Positions 12,820-24,330 of a stretch of 64,000 nt of DNA are shown piece after piece (within the stretch, counting starts at the first letter, position 1; every line of letters starts with the position of its first letter). The translations under genes were made by a program, and so were the position numbers. The stretch is from NCBI GenBank assembly GCA_037577475.1, contig CM075194.1:6065992-6129991 (forward strand). The letters run 5' to 3'. This DNA is from Chaunax sp. Z400 (lineage: Eukaryota > Chordata > Actinopteri > Lophiiformes > Chaunacidae). The notes beneath the pieces were generated by a model, which saw nothing but the letters and a program-made list of their open reading frames with translations, was not told the origin of the DNA and did no database searches.

Positions 12820-13030
12820 TACTGTGGGAATTCCGTCCTTATTTCCATGACTCAAACTAATTGAATTGCCAAAATAAAGTGGAGGAAGGGAAATCTTTAA
12901 TTCATAAACCGTATATTAGCATCTGAGGTAATATTGCTCTTGAGGAGCTGTTTCTTCCTGGAGCTCTGCAGCTAAACACCTTCCCCGTATTTGTTGCCCT
13001 GGAGTTGTAGCTGCAGGTAAGCTTCTCCCA
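12820..13030. promoter_or_regulatory. Candidate conserved non-coding element
   Basis: Unique DNA with ACTAATTGAATTG, TTTAATTCAT and GGTAATAT motifs in a balanced-composition stretch free of repeats. Suggested only by motif density and lack of frames. Confidence 0.2.
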
Positions 13031-13544
13031 GACCTGTGCAATGACTAATTACTTTGCACTTTTGTTGCCATCCTTTCATTAGAAGAACTCATGTTTGCAT
13101 ATGACTCCAGCAGCTATAGGGATCTCCTGCTCAGCCACTCATGGTTTCTCCTGGTGAGGAGGCATATTGCTTCCAACCACAAAGTTAATAATGCAGGATG
13201 GTGCAGCCAATTTTAGAGGCATGTGTTGAACTCATGACCTGCTGCTTTAAACACATACCATGAGGTCACAGAGAGTGAAGTGAAAGAAATGAGATTGTTG
13301 GTGGTTCTTGTATTGAAGATTTCAGGATTCTCATTATTTCATCCTTAAGATCCTGACAAGGGATTTTGATGGGTTGCTTCTGTGTAAACACAAATGCTTC
13401 TCACTTTGTTACAGCTACACAGGCGATCTTTGCGACAATTCATTTTAGGTTATAGGTAGCATATTAGAACAATTGTGCAGAAAATATGAATGTGAAAAAT
13501 TGAATGCATTTCTCTGAAATATACTTTATAGTTCTATACATAAT
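13031..13544. other. No gene seen
   Basis: Unique non-coding DNA without repeats or a persuasive frame. Confidence 0.5.
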
Positions 13545-13600
13545 GCCCCAGGTCTGGATTTGAACCCAGAAACTTCTTACAGTGTAACACTGTGCCGTCA
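13545..13600 (-). mobile_element. tRNA-like SINE remnant (B-box), minus strand
   Basis: Read on the minus strand, this contains GGGTTCAAATCC, which fits a polymerase III B-box. It is preceded by a CACAGTGTTACACTGTAAG stretch resembling the 'GCACTGTTGCCTCACAGCAAG' head of a repeat that I recall from fish genomes. Only about 55 bp are recognisable, so this is a fragment and not a tRNA gene: no acceptor stem or anticodon arm can be folded. Something similar but weaker sits at about 53450-53490. Confidence 0.45.
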
Positions 13601-14579
13601 ATTTGCAGTTTTAAATGAACACTCAAATAGTAGTCTGATAGAAAGATGAAGTTAATCAATATGGGAATGCTGGCACCACATGAAAAGCATGTCATCCTGG
13701 AAATAAAGGCATCTGTATGTGCACTGAGTGACTCTGGTGAAGCCACATGAAAAAAGGTAATTGCTCTGAGGCCTTTTGTTGTCAATGCTATGATTGATAT
13801 GGAAGCAGTAGCAGCTCTAATGCAGCATAGCGCAATGTAAAGTTATACTGGAGACTGGCCAAAATGGAAGGAAATACTGATACAAGCAACATAAAAAGAA
13901 GCACGTGGGTAATAGAAAGATTTCGGAGAGCAAGATAAAAGATAAAAGTCGCAAGAGCTCAAGAAAAAACATGTTTCCAAATGAAGTTTTTACCACTTTA
14001 CATTTTGTCCTGCAGGCCTGACAGTATAGCTGTTCAGAAAATAAACAGATGTCAACTATTTCACACTTTTTCTCTTGTACTTGTTACATTCATAGGAACA
14101 CGCTGCCATTACCTGAGAGGACAGACATTAACAGACTGATAGAAGGCTCTTTGAAAAAACAGAAGCTCAGTTTACAGTGAAGTAGTCAAAGTGAAACAGC
14201 CCGTTTCATTGCCCCACATTGAATGAAGACATCACATAGAAAGGGGAACATGTGATTTTTCAGTCCGGCCTTTGGCCTGTTTTTAAGATAGATGACTTGA
14301 TACCTTTGGTGTGCAACCAATTTGTCTGCACCAGGTGTTGTCACTGTTTAGTTTATAGTGTGGACCAGAAATGAGTACAGGTCTTATGCTGCATCAGATC
14401 CTGAGGAACTAAGACTAAGACTTTAAGACTGAGGACTTCTGGAAGGTTTAAACTCTTCAGCGCAGACAGACTCTGTAGCAGTTGTGAAAACTTTATCAGT
14501 TTTGATAAACTGCAGCGTTGCAGTACTCTTGTGTCACCTGTAAACCCTCCTATAAAATGTTGTCTCTTCATCTGCCCCT
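13601..14579. other. No gene seen
   Basis: Unique non-coding DNA. The final 200 bp grade into the degenerate edge of the minisatellite that follows. Confidence 0.5.
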
Positions 14580-15345
14580 GAGCCTTATTCTGATCCTATC
14601 TCTCCATTTGACCCTGAGCCTGAACCTGTCTCTCTTTCCCAGCCTGAAGCTATTGCTGCCAGGGTCTCAGCTTGACTTTCTCTCTGAACTTTAGCTTCAA
14701 CCTGTAACTTTGAAACTGTCTCGCTGTAGGTCTAAACCTGTCTCACTGCGCAAACCTGAGCCTGAAGTTTGTCTTTGTTTAATCCTCTAATCCAGATGAT
14801 TCTCCTCTTCTGAACATGAAACGTGTATCTCCAGCTAAACCTAAACCTGCCTCTGTCAGAGCCTGAGCCTAAACCTGTCTCTCTGCCTGAGCCAAAACCC
14901 GTCGCTCTGTCTAAACCTAAGCCTAAACCTGTCTCTATATCTAAGCCTAAACCTGTCTCTCTGTCTGAGCCTAATCCGGTCTCTCTGATTGAGCCAAAAC
15001 CTGTCTCTCTGTCTAAACCTAAGCCTAAACCTGTCTCTATACCTGAGCCTAAACCTGTCTCTATACCTGAGCCTAAACCTGTCTCTATACCTGAGCCTAA
15101 ACCTGTCTCTATACCTGAGCCTAAACCTGTCTCTATACCTGAGCCTAAACCTGTCTCTATATCTAAACCTAAACCTGTCTCTATACCTAAACCTAAACCG
15201 GTCTCTCTATCTGAGCCTAATCCGGTCTCTCTGATTGAGCCAAAACCTGTCTCTCTGTCTAAACCTAAACCTGTCTCTATACCTGAGCCTAAACCTGTCT
15301 CTCTGCCTGAGTCTAATCCGGTCTCTCTGTCTAAGCTTAAGCAGA
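14580..15345 (+). repeat. 24-bp minisatellite; open in several frames
   Basis: The core at about 14840-15340 is roughly 20 tandem copies of a 24-bp unit of the type CCTAAACCTGTCTCTATACC, most regular at 15030-15160. Upstream, 14580-14760 holds degenerate copies. Two blocks containing CTAATCCGGT at 14971 and 15217 are near-identical and 246 bp apart, that is ten units plus a 6-bp insertion. Because 24 is divisible by 3, frames stay open: one + strand frame reads an octapeptide of the form Glu/Lys-Pro-Lys-Pro-Val-Ser-Ile/Leu-Pro/Ser, and a minus frame reads Gly-Leu-Gly-Ser-Gly-Ile-Glu-Thr. The + frame opens with GTG at 14823; the nearby ATG at 14817 is in another frame that stops early. A coding role is therefore unlikely, though a repeat exon cannot be excluded. 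Confidence 0.85.
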
Positions 15346-17290
15346 CGATGCAGTTCACGTCCCATATTTTAAGTGTTTAATTCAAACTTTTCTGTATGTG
15401 TTATTTTTTGCAGGGATTTTGAGAAAATCTTAGGGATTTTCTTGTAAACTCTCACAGGTGATCATCCAATGAGGTTAAGATTTATGCACTTGTACACCAG
15501 AGTCCTGTGTTTGACCTCAGTGAAATCTATCACTGTAGTTATGCATGGTCATAAAAGATGGGAAATCATAAATTATGAATTTCTATAAGGTGGATAGTAA
15601 CTTACCTAAATGCACCCAGACAGGTAGACCGCTAAACAGATGCAGGCAGGGAGGAATTCTAGGAAGCATGCAGTCAGGTAGACAGAGACAGATGAGCAGA
15701 GAGACAGGGAGACAGTTATTGCTCTTACAGCACTAGTGATCAACAGTAATTATCTTTTCTGACCAGAGAATGGCTGTCTTTAAACGCCTCCCTCTCCGCT
15801 GACAGCTCATTAATCTCCAGCAGCTGAGCAGAGAGATCGCTGGAGTGCAAACCTGTTTCGACAGCTTAGATACATACCTGAGAGATGACAAAAATAAATT
15901 TACTCAACCCTGTTGCTTCAAGAGACTCGGCTGCATGAAAAAAATCGCTCACATATATATTTTTATCAGATCAGACAAGTCTCAGATTTATAACTAAAAA
16001 GTGATGTGATTTAATTCGTCTCATGCAGACTGTTTCCGTCTGCTTCCAGCTTTTGACAAGTGAAATTATGTGGAGATGTAATGGGATTCTGAATACACTG
16101 ATGACTACATTACAGCTGAGATCATCTTGCTTCTTACTCAAATGACACATTTATGAGGAAAGTTGATCCTCTTGTTTTTCATATATCAGCAGGCGCAGAC
16201 TTCTTCTGGCTCAATGTGAAATAAAACAAGTGGAAGTAGGTGAACAGTCTTATTACAAAGTGAGGCACCAACAAATGAAAACTGCATAACCTTAAGCACA
16301 AAATTTCAAGAAAATATGGTACTATTTAGACACGATAACTCCAAACGGGAATCTAAAAAACAAGTTCTTCTCAATTTATTGCACACATCCAACATGAAAA
16401 GAAAAGACATTTATGTACAGACTAAACTGGCTCTTCTGCAGACACATTTAAAGCTCATAAACAATCTATGCAGACTGGTAGACACATTTGTCCCCATTAG
16501 AGGCAATCCCAGAAACTGAGCCAAACCCAGATGCTGTTGTTACAATATGAGTTCATTTTCAGGCTTAACAAATCACATTGTGTAGAGCAACAATAAAACA
16601 ATGCCTCTTTGGTTGGGTGGAATGCCATAAACTGGCAGACATGCGAGCCTGCTAACTGCTTCTTAGAGGAAGGAGTTGGAGAGTTTCCAGTCATTGTTAA
16701 CCATCTGTCAGAGAGCAACACACTGCTGTCAGACTTGAGTTATTTTTTTTTTAGAAATCAAATAGTGTTTTTTCCCTTGTTTTTGTTAATGTCAATAGTT
16801 TAGCTCGTCTTTTTAATTTTTATTGATGATCTAAGGTTTGAACTTACTTGAATTACATAATTTTGTGTTGAAATGTTGCTTTAAGTACTTTATCAACATC
16901 TATCAGTTGCATTTCAACTTTCATGGTACCAAAAACTTCAGTGAATACTTTTTCACTGTATTGTAACTTAATTTTTGTGATTTTTTTAAATGTATAATTC
17001 GGCCTTAATAGCTTTTAAATTTGGGAAATAAACTTATTCACTTTCTCACGAGGAATCAGATGACAATATTGATACTTTTTTTTTTGTCTGCATAGTAAAT
17101 AGGAAGCTATCACCAGAAGCATGAAAACTGTAAAAAATAAAAAATAAAAAAAAAGAAGAAAAAAAAAGAAGAGGAAAAACAGCTCGCCTGGCTTCCCCTA
17201 GGCCTGACATCAAGATTCCTGAAAGTTATGACACCAGGCCAAGAAAAACCTTTAAGGACCTGTAGAGGTGCTTTTTAAAAAATAAAAAAA
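15346..17290. other. No gene seen
   Basis: Unique DNA with several ATTA-containing patches around 15740-15850, a T run at about 16744, and an A/G-rich tract at about 17130-17178 (AAAATAAAAAATAAAA followed by GAAGAAA). The sequence from about 17240 may already be the worn start of the next repeat. Confidence 0.5.
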
Positions 17291-17420
17291 AAGCTGATGG
17301 ACAGAACCAGGCTAGGTTTGTCTTTGTGCTAAGCTAACCTATGTGACTTCTAGTGTGAGCTCGGCCTGCATAGAGAACTTACACAAGAGTGACATCAATC
17401 TTCTCACCAATGCTTAAAAA
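17291..17420 (+). mobile_element. Dispersed percomorph repeat ('GCTGATGGACAGA' family)
   Basis: It starts AGCTGATGGACAGAACCAGG, continues with TTTGTGCTAAGCTAACC, and later has ATCAATCTTCTCACC. These blocks occur in the same order in a short non-coding repeat I recall as very common in perch-like fish. The copy is worn: the middle block between the two halves is altered. No coding capacity. Confidence 0.6.
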
Positions 17421-17689
17421 AACAGTCAAAATTCTCTAAATTTCCTGAATAAATATGCCGATTTAAAGATGTGTTAAAAATCAGCATTTGTTTGTTCAAC
17501 CTTGACGAAGTGGTGTTGTGAAAATGGTATTTTTCATCTGACTTTCCCTTGTGGTGATGAATCCCTGAACCATAATGCAACTCTTCTTTAGATTAGTGCA
17601 CAGACCTTCCTGGTAAATTCATGTCAGTAGAAAAGTAGACTGGCGATAACAGCAGCTTACAGCTTTTAACCTGACAGCTGCCTGTCTTT
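17421..17689. other. No gene seen
   Basis: Short AT-rich unique stretch. Confidence 0.5.
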
Positions 17690-17965
17690 GAGGCAGGCCT
17701 TCAGTCTTCTGACAGCCTCACTTATCACTCAGCTGCAGAGGCGAGAAGTGAGAAGTGAGCGCCAGCTTTCTGCTTACCACCCTCCGCCTGAGCCGCTGCC
17801 CAGAGTTGCAAGGATTGGCAGGCCCTCGCTGTATAATGACGGTAATTTATTTCTATTAAACAGGTCAGTTATTATTGTTAAACCTTTAGGGTGGCGATAG
17901 GCGATTAACGCTCGCTGCCAGACAAGCAGGCGAGACAAATTAAAAAATCCCGTCACCTCGCCAGA
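17690..17965. promoter_or_regulatory. Candidate conserved non-coding element
   Basis: Unique block. Its right half (about 17828-17960) mixes an AT-rich core (TAATTTATT, TTATTATTGTTAAAC, GCGATTAACG, AAATTAAAAA) with several retained CpGs (GACGG, GGCGATAGGCG, AACGCTCG, CACCTCGCC). CpGs are normally lost from neutral fish DNA, so AT-rich motifs next to kept CpGs suggest constraint. The short frames on both strands overlap and resemble nothing known. Confidence 0.35.
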
Positions 17966-19027
17966 ACTGTCATTGCCTTCACACAGTCAGGAGAATACAT
18001 AGAACAGGCAGGTTTTATACATTGTAATCAATGTAAAATTGAATATGAAGACACAGAGAGCAAGTGCAATGCTAAAAAAACAACAACACTTAAAAAGACA
18101 TTTAATTAGTAACCAGTACTGAGATACACAACCCCAGGAGATAATGAAATAAAATAAATCATAAAACAACAAAATCAACAAAAGTTCACTAAGATCGCAA
18201 ACTTAGAAACAGCTGCCTTAAAGAAGAAAATGTCAATACCATCAGAGCTTACAGAAAAACAAGACATGTGAAGTAAAAAAGGGCAATAAAATGGACAAAA
18301 ATAGCACCATGTGCATAATCATAATATTTACTCTTTCCAATCTGAAAACTATTGTATTTGTAGCTATGCTTGCAGTGTATTCTAGGGATGGTTCTGGCTG
18401 AGGTGTCAAAGCAACTTCTGAAGAAACTGTAATGAATTTTTGTACACCTCTTCATGTCACCTCAGGATGATTTATAAGTCTAATTACCTATAAGCATAGT
18501 ATAGCATTTCATGTCAGTTCATTGTATTATTTATGTTTATTTCAAATTTCAGTATAAGTGAATTATTTTAACATGTATTCTCCTATGTTTTTTTTCTTCA
18601 TTTTTCTGCTCCATTAAAGTATGCAAATACTTCAGTGAGGCCTGCTTTCTTTCTCAACAGCAACACACTACCAGACACATAATGAGTATTTGAGTTTTTT
18701 ATTTTCATGTTTGCTATTCAGGGATGCATGACTCAACTCCCTCATTTTGCTCAGCAGACTCATTCAAATGCAGGAATGATGATTTTTTTTTTTTTTTTCT
18801 TTTCTGGATTTTAATGATTTTATTCAGGGATCCAAAAAGCAATATTTCCAACATTAGATGTGAATAAGTCTCTTTAATAGATTTTCCTTCCCACCTCTCC
18901 AGTTTTATTTTTTATTATGTCTGCATGGCTCCACATAAATATCTCCTGAGCCCATCCACCCTCCCTAAGCCACCACAGCATCAGCAGCTGATGGGTTCAG
19001 GAGTGTGGCAGAGGATGTTGGAGGTAC
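17966..19027. other. No gene seen
   Basis: AT-rich DNA. Contains a T run at about 18783-18799. No repeat family recognised. Confidence 0.55.
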
Positions 19028-19108
19028 GGGGGGGGGAGGAGGAGGAGGAGAAAGGAGGGGGTGGGGAAAAGGAGAAAAAACAAATGACAAAGGAAGAAAA
19101 GAAATGAG
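19028..19108 (+). repeat. Purine tract with G-quadruplex potential
   Basis: A run of eight to nine G, then GGA repeats, GGAGGGGG and TGGGG within about 40 bases, followed by a nearly pure A/G stretch. This pattern can form a G-quadruplex or triplex on the + strand. The Glu/Lys-rich peptide read through it is an artefact. Confidence 0.6.
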
Positions 19109-21439
19109 TAACACAACATTTTAATATTCCAATCTTAGGTAATCCCTCGAAATAGCAGAACATGACTAACCCACAGTGTGATTCATATTGCAGATCCTCA
19201 CTAATGATGCCAAATGAACACGTTAATGGTAACACTGTTAAACCGTTGACTACAAAACTCTCATTACACTCTTGTCATGCAAGAAAAAAGATCATTATGA
19301 ATCTATATGGTATTTGTTAGGCTGCATCCTCTGAGATCAGAGGGTTGTTGTGACCTTCCAGCTTCCACAGTAAGAATGTAAGTTTATTTTACTCAAGCAT
19401 TGAATGAATATTACTTTATGCCCCTCCAAATTAATGGTAGGGGAAACACTGCTACCCTATGAGTAGTTGCTCTACTGTGCCTATTTTTAAAGCACGATTT
19501 CTGTCATAAATTTATAGTCTCCAACCTCAAAGATAACCGAGATGACATCACAGTGACATCATCAAAGTATATTCAGCTATCTGAGAAAGCCTCTCCAGAG
19601 CCACAGAGGACATGGGACTGTTTTTGTGGCATAGTAGCTCTTCATGAGTAAACTGATCATGGTGACAGCGAGCACTTTGAAGTTCCCCTTCATTTTGAAA
19701 ATTAAAATTCAGTCAGTTGAAGCCAGAGTCTTTTTTTTTTCAGTGTACTTTATACTTGCAATTTTTTCCTGGGCCAACTCCAATCAAAACAATCCTTGAT
19801 CTGTCTGTTAACCAGGTCACGACTCACAGCAGATCTGTTTCTTGGAAAAGAACTACCTCCTTACAATTTTGTATTAAGAGGTGACTTTGGCATGTTCCCA
19901 CGCGATCCACTGTCAACAATCAGAGTTAGAAGTGGATCTATTTATAGTGTATTAATCCAGTACTTGCATTAGCACACCTTGTTTTGCCTTCAGCAGTACC
20001 ACTGTTTGTTTGCTATTCCTTGACTCTTTGCCAAGTTTCTTTTTCTACTTTCTTTTTTTCCCCCTGCAGGACACACTTCTAATAGGTAAAATACATAATC
20101 TATGCCGGGAATGTTCCAGGAGGGCTTAATCACTTAGGAGAAAGTCAGGAAAACAATGAAATGATTGTAATTCGATGAATCTAGTGAATTTGTGATGAAG
20201 AAATTCCTATGGAGCCAGGATGGAGGTATTTTAGTATAAACCTCCTAAATGCCCCTGTGTGCAGCAGCAGCAGTTGTGTTGCTGGAAAAAAAAAAAAGTT
20301 TTATGTACCAATAAAAGCTGGTTTACTGCAGACTAACTGGGTGTGTATTTTTATCTATAAAAATAAAAAAAATACAGAGGGAGGACTCAGAGTCCTGAGT
20401 GTGTTTTGTAACTCAGACAAATATGCACACGTGTGAATTAAGACGTTCAAATAAAGTCGTCTCTGTTTGCTGGAACAAACGGGCACCCTTAAATGCCCCA
20501 CTGGACAGAGCTGAGCATAATTGTGAGTTTTACAGCTGGGTAACGGAAATTGGCTGGTGAATTTAAGCTTAAAATAATCCAGTATAGATTCCTTCTCTAA
20601 CAGTCAGCTCCAGTTACGGTTAGTGAGCCACTGAGCTGAGGACAAATAGCCTCAAACAAAACCAGATTCTTCTCATTTACCCCCTAAAATTGAAACAAAA
20701 CATTCGGCCTCAGCCTCCACCCACGAGTCAAAGTTGGATTTAAAATATTTTCATGCCTGAGTTTTGTTTTTCTCCGTTTTATTTTGAAGGGAGGCAGGAT
20801 GGAGCACCTCTGGCCAGGTTCTGTGGGTGTGTGGAGTAATAGGACGGGGCTGAAGTTATTTCACTCGGGGGGCCCAGAGGGATGATGGGAGACAAACAGA
20901 CCTAAAATGGTCTCTTCAAACAACCGCCCTGTGGTGATGATGCCCACAGCGCAGCTGCTGTCCCCCAAAATGGGAGGGTTAAAAAAGCGGCGTGGGTTCT
21001 TGCGTGAAAGTATATAGCTGTTATTCAGGATTCTAACCATGTGTTTTGTATATGTGCATGTGTGTGGGGGGGTATTTGCGCAGCATGTTTTTCTGGTTTG
21101 CTGAGCTATAACTGGACGGCAATTCGGGAAGCTCCTTCCCGTAACCTCCGACCAAACCAGTGGCTTTACTCTACTGGATTCACCCCACAGTTACTGCCGC
21201 CCTGCTGTAGAGTTTAAACAGAGCAGATTGGTCTCTGAAGATCGGTAACCAGAATCAGTGCAGTGAAGATGGCTGCTGTCATTTCATTTACTTTCAAGTA
21301 ATTGCAAAATAAGAAGTTATTTTTTAACAATTATCAATTTAACCCGGGAAAAGGAAAGAATAAGTCAATCATTTTGCTGGAATCAAGAAAAACTAATCCT
21401 GATTTAAAACAATACACAAGGCAAAATGACATTCAGACT
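19109..21439. other. No gene seen
   Basis: Mostly unique DNA. At 20048-20069 a strong pyrimidine tract ends in CCCCCTGCAG, and 16 bases later AG/GTAAAA looks like a donor; a 16-nt micro-exon is possible but far more likely chance. CAG triplets occur at about 20260. A G run lies near 21066. Confidence 0.5.
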
Positions 21440-21520
21440 AAGGGTGCTTTCACACCTATTTGTACCTCGTTTGGTTCGGACTTTAAGACTTTTCAGTTTG
21501 ATCCTGACCAAAATTGCAGC

Positions 21521-22130
21521 TGTGGTTGGTTCAGTATTTTAGGTTACCATTTCCTGTTTTATTTTGAAACCGTTTTCCATGCCATGTGTTTTGCAAATGC
21601 AAACATTTCCTGTGTTTTGTTGTGATATATTTTTACTTCCAGTTTGCTCCTTTTCCCTGTGTCTGTTTGCTCTCTCTTATGTTAGTTCATCCTCCTCATG
21701 TTTTCCCCTTTAAGGTTTTCCCTTCTCTTCATTTTCCCTCCTCTGTAATTGTCTGATCATGTCCACCTGCCTCTGGTTGTCTCCTCCTCCCTGTGTCACC
21801 TGTTCCCCCATCTCCTCTCCTTACCTTGTATTTAGTCTGTGTGTTTCTTACCTTCTTTGTTAGGTCGTCTGTTTTACTCTGTTAACCTGCCTTGCTCTTC
21901 CTGGTCCTGCCGATCCCTGCTTTGCACCATGTCTGCTCCATGATCCCTGTTTTGCCTTAGTTTTTGCTTCTTGTTTTTGGATTTTGCGCCTTTGTTTCTG
22001 TTGCCTCCTGTTTTTTCACAGTTTTGCCTTTGTTGTGGATTTTTGACTATTATTTAATTAAATCCCTGAACTGCATTCTCTGCCTCCTGTGTTTTCTGCG
22101 TTTGGGTCCTTTTTTGAATCACACCTAACA
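21521..22130 (+). mobile_element. Solo LTR, copy B, nested in the DNA element
   Basis: About 610 bp, co-linear with the LTR at 9673-10315 from TTCAGTATTT near the start to the CACACCTAACA end. It shares long blocks such as CCAGTTTGCTCCTTTTCCC and CTCCTCCTCCCTGTGTCACC, and the ATTAAA signal sits at 22057-22062. Compared with copy A it has many substitutions and small deletions, and its terminus is TAACA instead of TGACA. I see no clean target duplication (GCAGC before, AGGTC after), so the edges may have decayed. No internal retroelement genes flank it. Confidence 0.78.
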
Positions 22131-22412
22131 AGGTCTGGATCAAAAACTCTGTCTTTGGTCCGACAAAAAGAGGTGGTCTCTGTCCGGATAAAACTGAACC
22201 ATGGGTTGGTTCGTTTACGGAGTAAAAGCACTTTTTGGGATGGTTCGGACTTTCGGACCAATTACAGGAAGTTACAGCAGGCTAACATCGCCAATAAACA
22301 AAAGAAGAACATCATCAAGACAAGGGGAAACAAAGAGATTACGTATTTATAGTTATACGGTCCGATGAATCAACAGTCAACTGGAAAAAAAAACACATTT
22401 TCTACGAGGATG

Positions 22413-22440
22413 AAAGAGAGAGAGAGAGAGAGAGAGAGAA
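22413..22440. repeat. AG dinucleotide microsatellite
   Basis: Pure AG/GA run of about 13 units inside the DNA transposon relic, directly after an A-rich patch. Confidence 0.9.
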
Positions 22441-22750
22441 GATATGAGAGAACAGGACAGCAATGATACCTGAATGTAAAGAAACTGTGGCAGCCATATG
22501 GAAATAAGGACCATTTTCCATTTTATGATGACCTGAACAGAATTCTGGACAATCAATCATCAAGTATGGGTAGACGCAGCCCACGTAGATGATGACAACA
22601 GGACGAAGGTATGTCATGAAAAGTTCTTTAGTTCGCTTGGAAAATCGCAATATGAAACCAAAACTAACCGGATCAAATGCATACAATGCACCAAAAACCA
22701 GAACCTTGGTTCGGACCTTGGTCCGGACTTTTAGGTGTGAAAAGCGCCTT

Positions 22751-24109
22751 TAATTTCATTTTGGTTGCTTTCACATGTTTTGGCTTGAAAAAATGATAAA
22801 GACAAAGCATGCAAGTGGAAAATTCAATGAATCTGGAAACCAGGCCTCCCCATAGAAAACAGATCATGAGCTCTTAAATACATCCAGATCATTCAAAAGT
22901 GAATGTCTTTCAGCATCAACAGACTGTCGGCTCCTCACCTTTACCTTTCACTTGTACTGAAGAACTGAGCAGTGTTTCTTGATAAGTCTCCTAGTAAAAC
23001 ATGTCTCTTGCAGGGAGCTTGGTGTTTGCATTTAAAACACAACACGTATTCCCAAATGTCATGAGCCCAGACTGTTCCACTTTCAGGAAACTCGGTTCAA
23101 CAGCTCCTGGAATCCTTTCTGCCAGATTCCCTTCACCGACTTCCAACAACATAATCAAACATTCAACACTTGAAAGTCGCCAATGACAGCTTGTAATGAA
23201 TCTATTGATTTCAGCTGGAATGCCCAATCTAACCAGTCATATTCTATGGAACCTGCTGTCGCTGTGAAATTTCCGTTCCTCCCGGACTTTTTTAGCCTCG
23301 GAGACGACGCGCACCCGGGCAAACCAAAGGCTTCTCATTAAAGCTTCACTTTGGCATCACAAAATATTTGTGTAACTGAATCTTCTGCTCAATTTAAAGT
23401 CTGCCGCATTTCAACCAAAGCGCCCTGTGGTTGAGTTCTGGTTTGGGTCTCCTCTTTCTCATGAACATAGAGCAAATAATGAGTAGTGTCCATCTCAAGC
23501 TTGGATGCACTACAGTTACTGATGGTTGTGGGATTGATGCTCGCTGTGAGGAACTTAGAAAGGACACTGGACCCCATTGTGCAGTAAGGGTTCATAAATC
23601 ACCCCATCCTCATCCTAACATTCAGCTCTTGAGTGTGTGTGAGGCGGCCGTTATGACATTGACGCCTCTGCAGAACAAATTGGCCTGTATGACAAAACAG
23701 GAGGACCACCCACACAGACCTACGTAAGCAAGATCTCTGATACTGAATCAATGAGAGCATTTATACTGAGCCTGTTTTACTGTCACCACAAAAATATCTG
23801 ACATGCGAAACGGTAATGTTTTTCAAAGGATTCAAAGTGATTCTGCAAAAGTGAGTCAAGTTTAATGCATCTTTAAACCAAACTGCTTTGTAATTTTTCT
23901 TGACATTTGCTTTGTGGTAAAACACTGGAACACAGCAAACCTTTTTATTTTTTATTTTTAGGCTGAAAATGAGAGAGTATTGAAAAGTCTTTTTAGCCCA
24001 TCTGCAACTCCCAAAGGTTGCAAATTGTAATCCATGACTTCCTCAATGACAGAGCATGGTTCTCAGAACAAGGCGGAATTTTAAAATCTGCACGAAGCAT
24101 AAAATGAAA
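22751..24109. other. No gene seen; small CpG cluster near 23270-23320
   Basis: Unique DNA. A stretch at about 23265-23325 keeps several CpGs (TCCCGGAC, CCTCGGAGACGACGCGC, CCCGGGC) in otherwise CpG-poor sequence, too short for a CpG island. No exon recognised. Confidence 0.5.
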
Positions 24110-24330
24110 TCTTTCATTTTAGCCGTCGGCCTTCATTCGTGCATTCAAAGGATTTTAATGCTGAATCTGCTTTGCTAATGACTACAGTGTGCAGGAAAAA
24201 AAGAAAAGAATTGACAGCCACAGCTTTCCTCAGTTTAGCACCTAATTAAGACCACTTATGTAAATAGAGTCAGTTGCAGCTTTCCAATCAGAATTCCTAA
24301 AGCTCATTTTATGTGCATTTTGCCTGCTGA
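24110..24330. promoter_or_regulatory. Candidate conserved non-coding element
   Basis: Repeat-free block with GGATTTTAATGCTG, TTTGCTAATGAC, CACCTAATTAAG, CCAATCAG and retained CpGs (AGCCGTCGGCC). No coding frame. Enhancer-like by motif content only. Confidence 0.25.

Larger units (their letters stand above)
21440..22750. mobile_element. DNA transposon relic with terminal inverted repeats, interrupted by an LTR
   Basis: The left end (about 21440) reads AAGGGTGCTTTCACACCTA. The right end reads TAGGTGTGAAAAGCGCCTT, its inverse with a few changes. GGTTCGGACTTT motifs repeat inside both ends and at about 22243, as subterminal repeats do. Removing the LTR leaves about 700 bp with no transposase frame, so this is a non-autonomous element. 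Flanks read CTAA on the left and TTAA on the right, compatible with a TAA or worn TTAA duplication; that would fit PIF/Harbinger or piggyBac respectively, and I cannot decide. The ends match a family I recall from many fish genomes. Confidence 0.7.

Noticed and set aside
14823..15380. 185-codon Pro/Lys/Val/Ser repeat protein
   Set aside because: It is a reading of a 24-bp tandem repeat, starts at GTG, and a different frame on the opposite strand is equally open. Kept only as a minisatellite finding.
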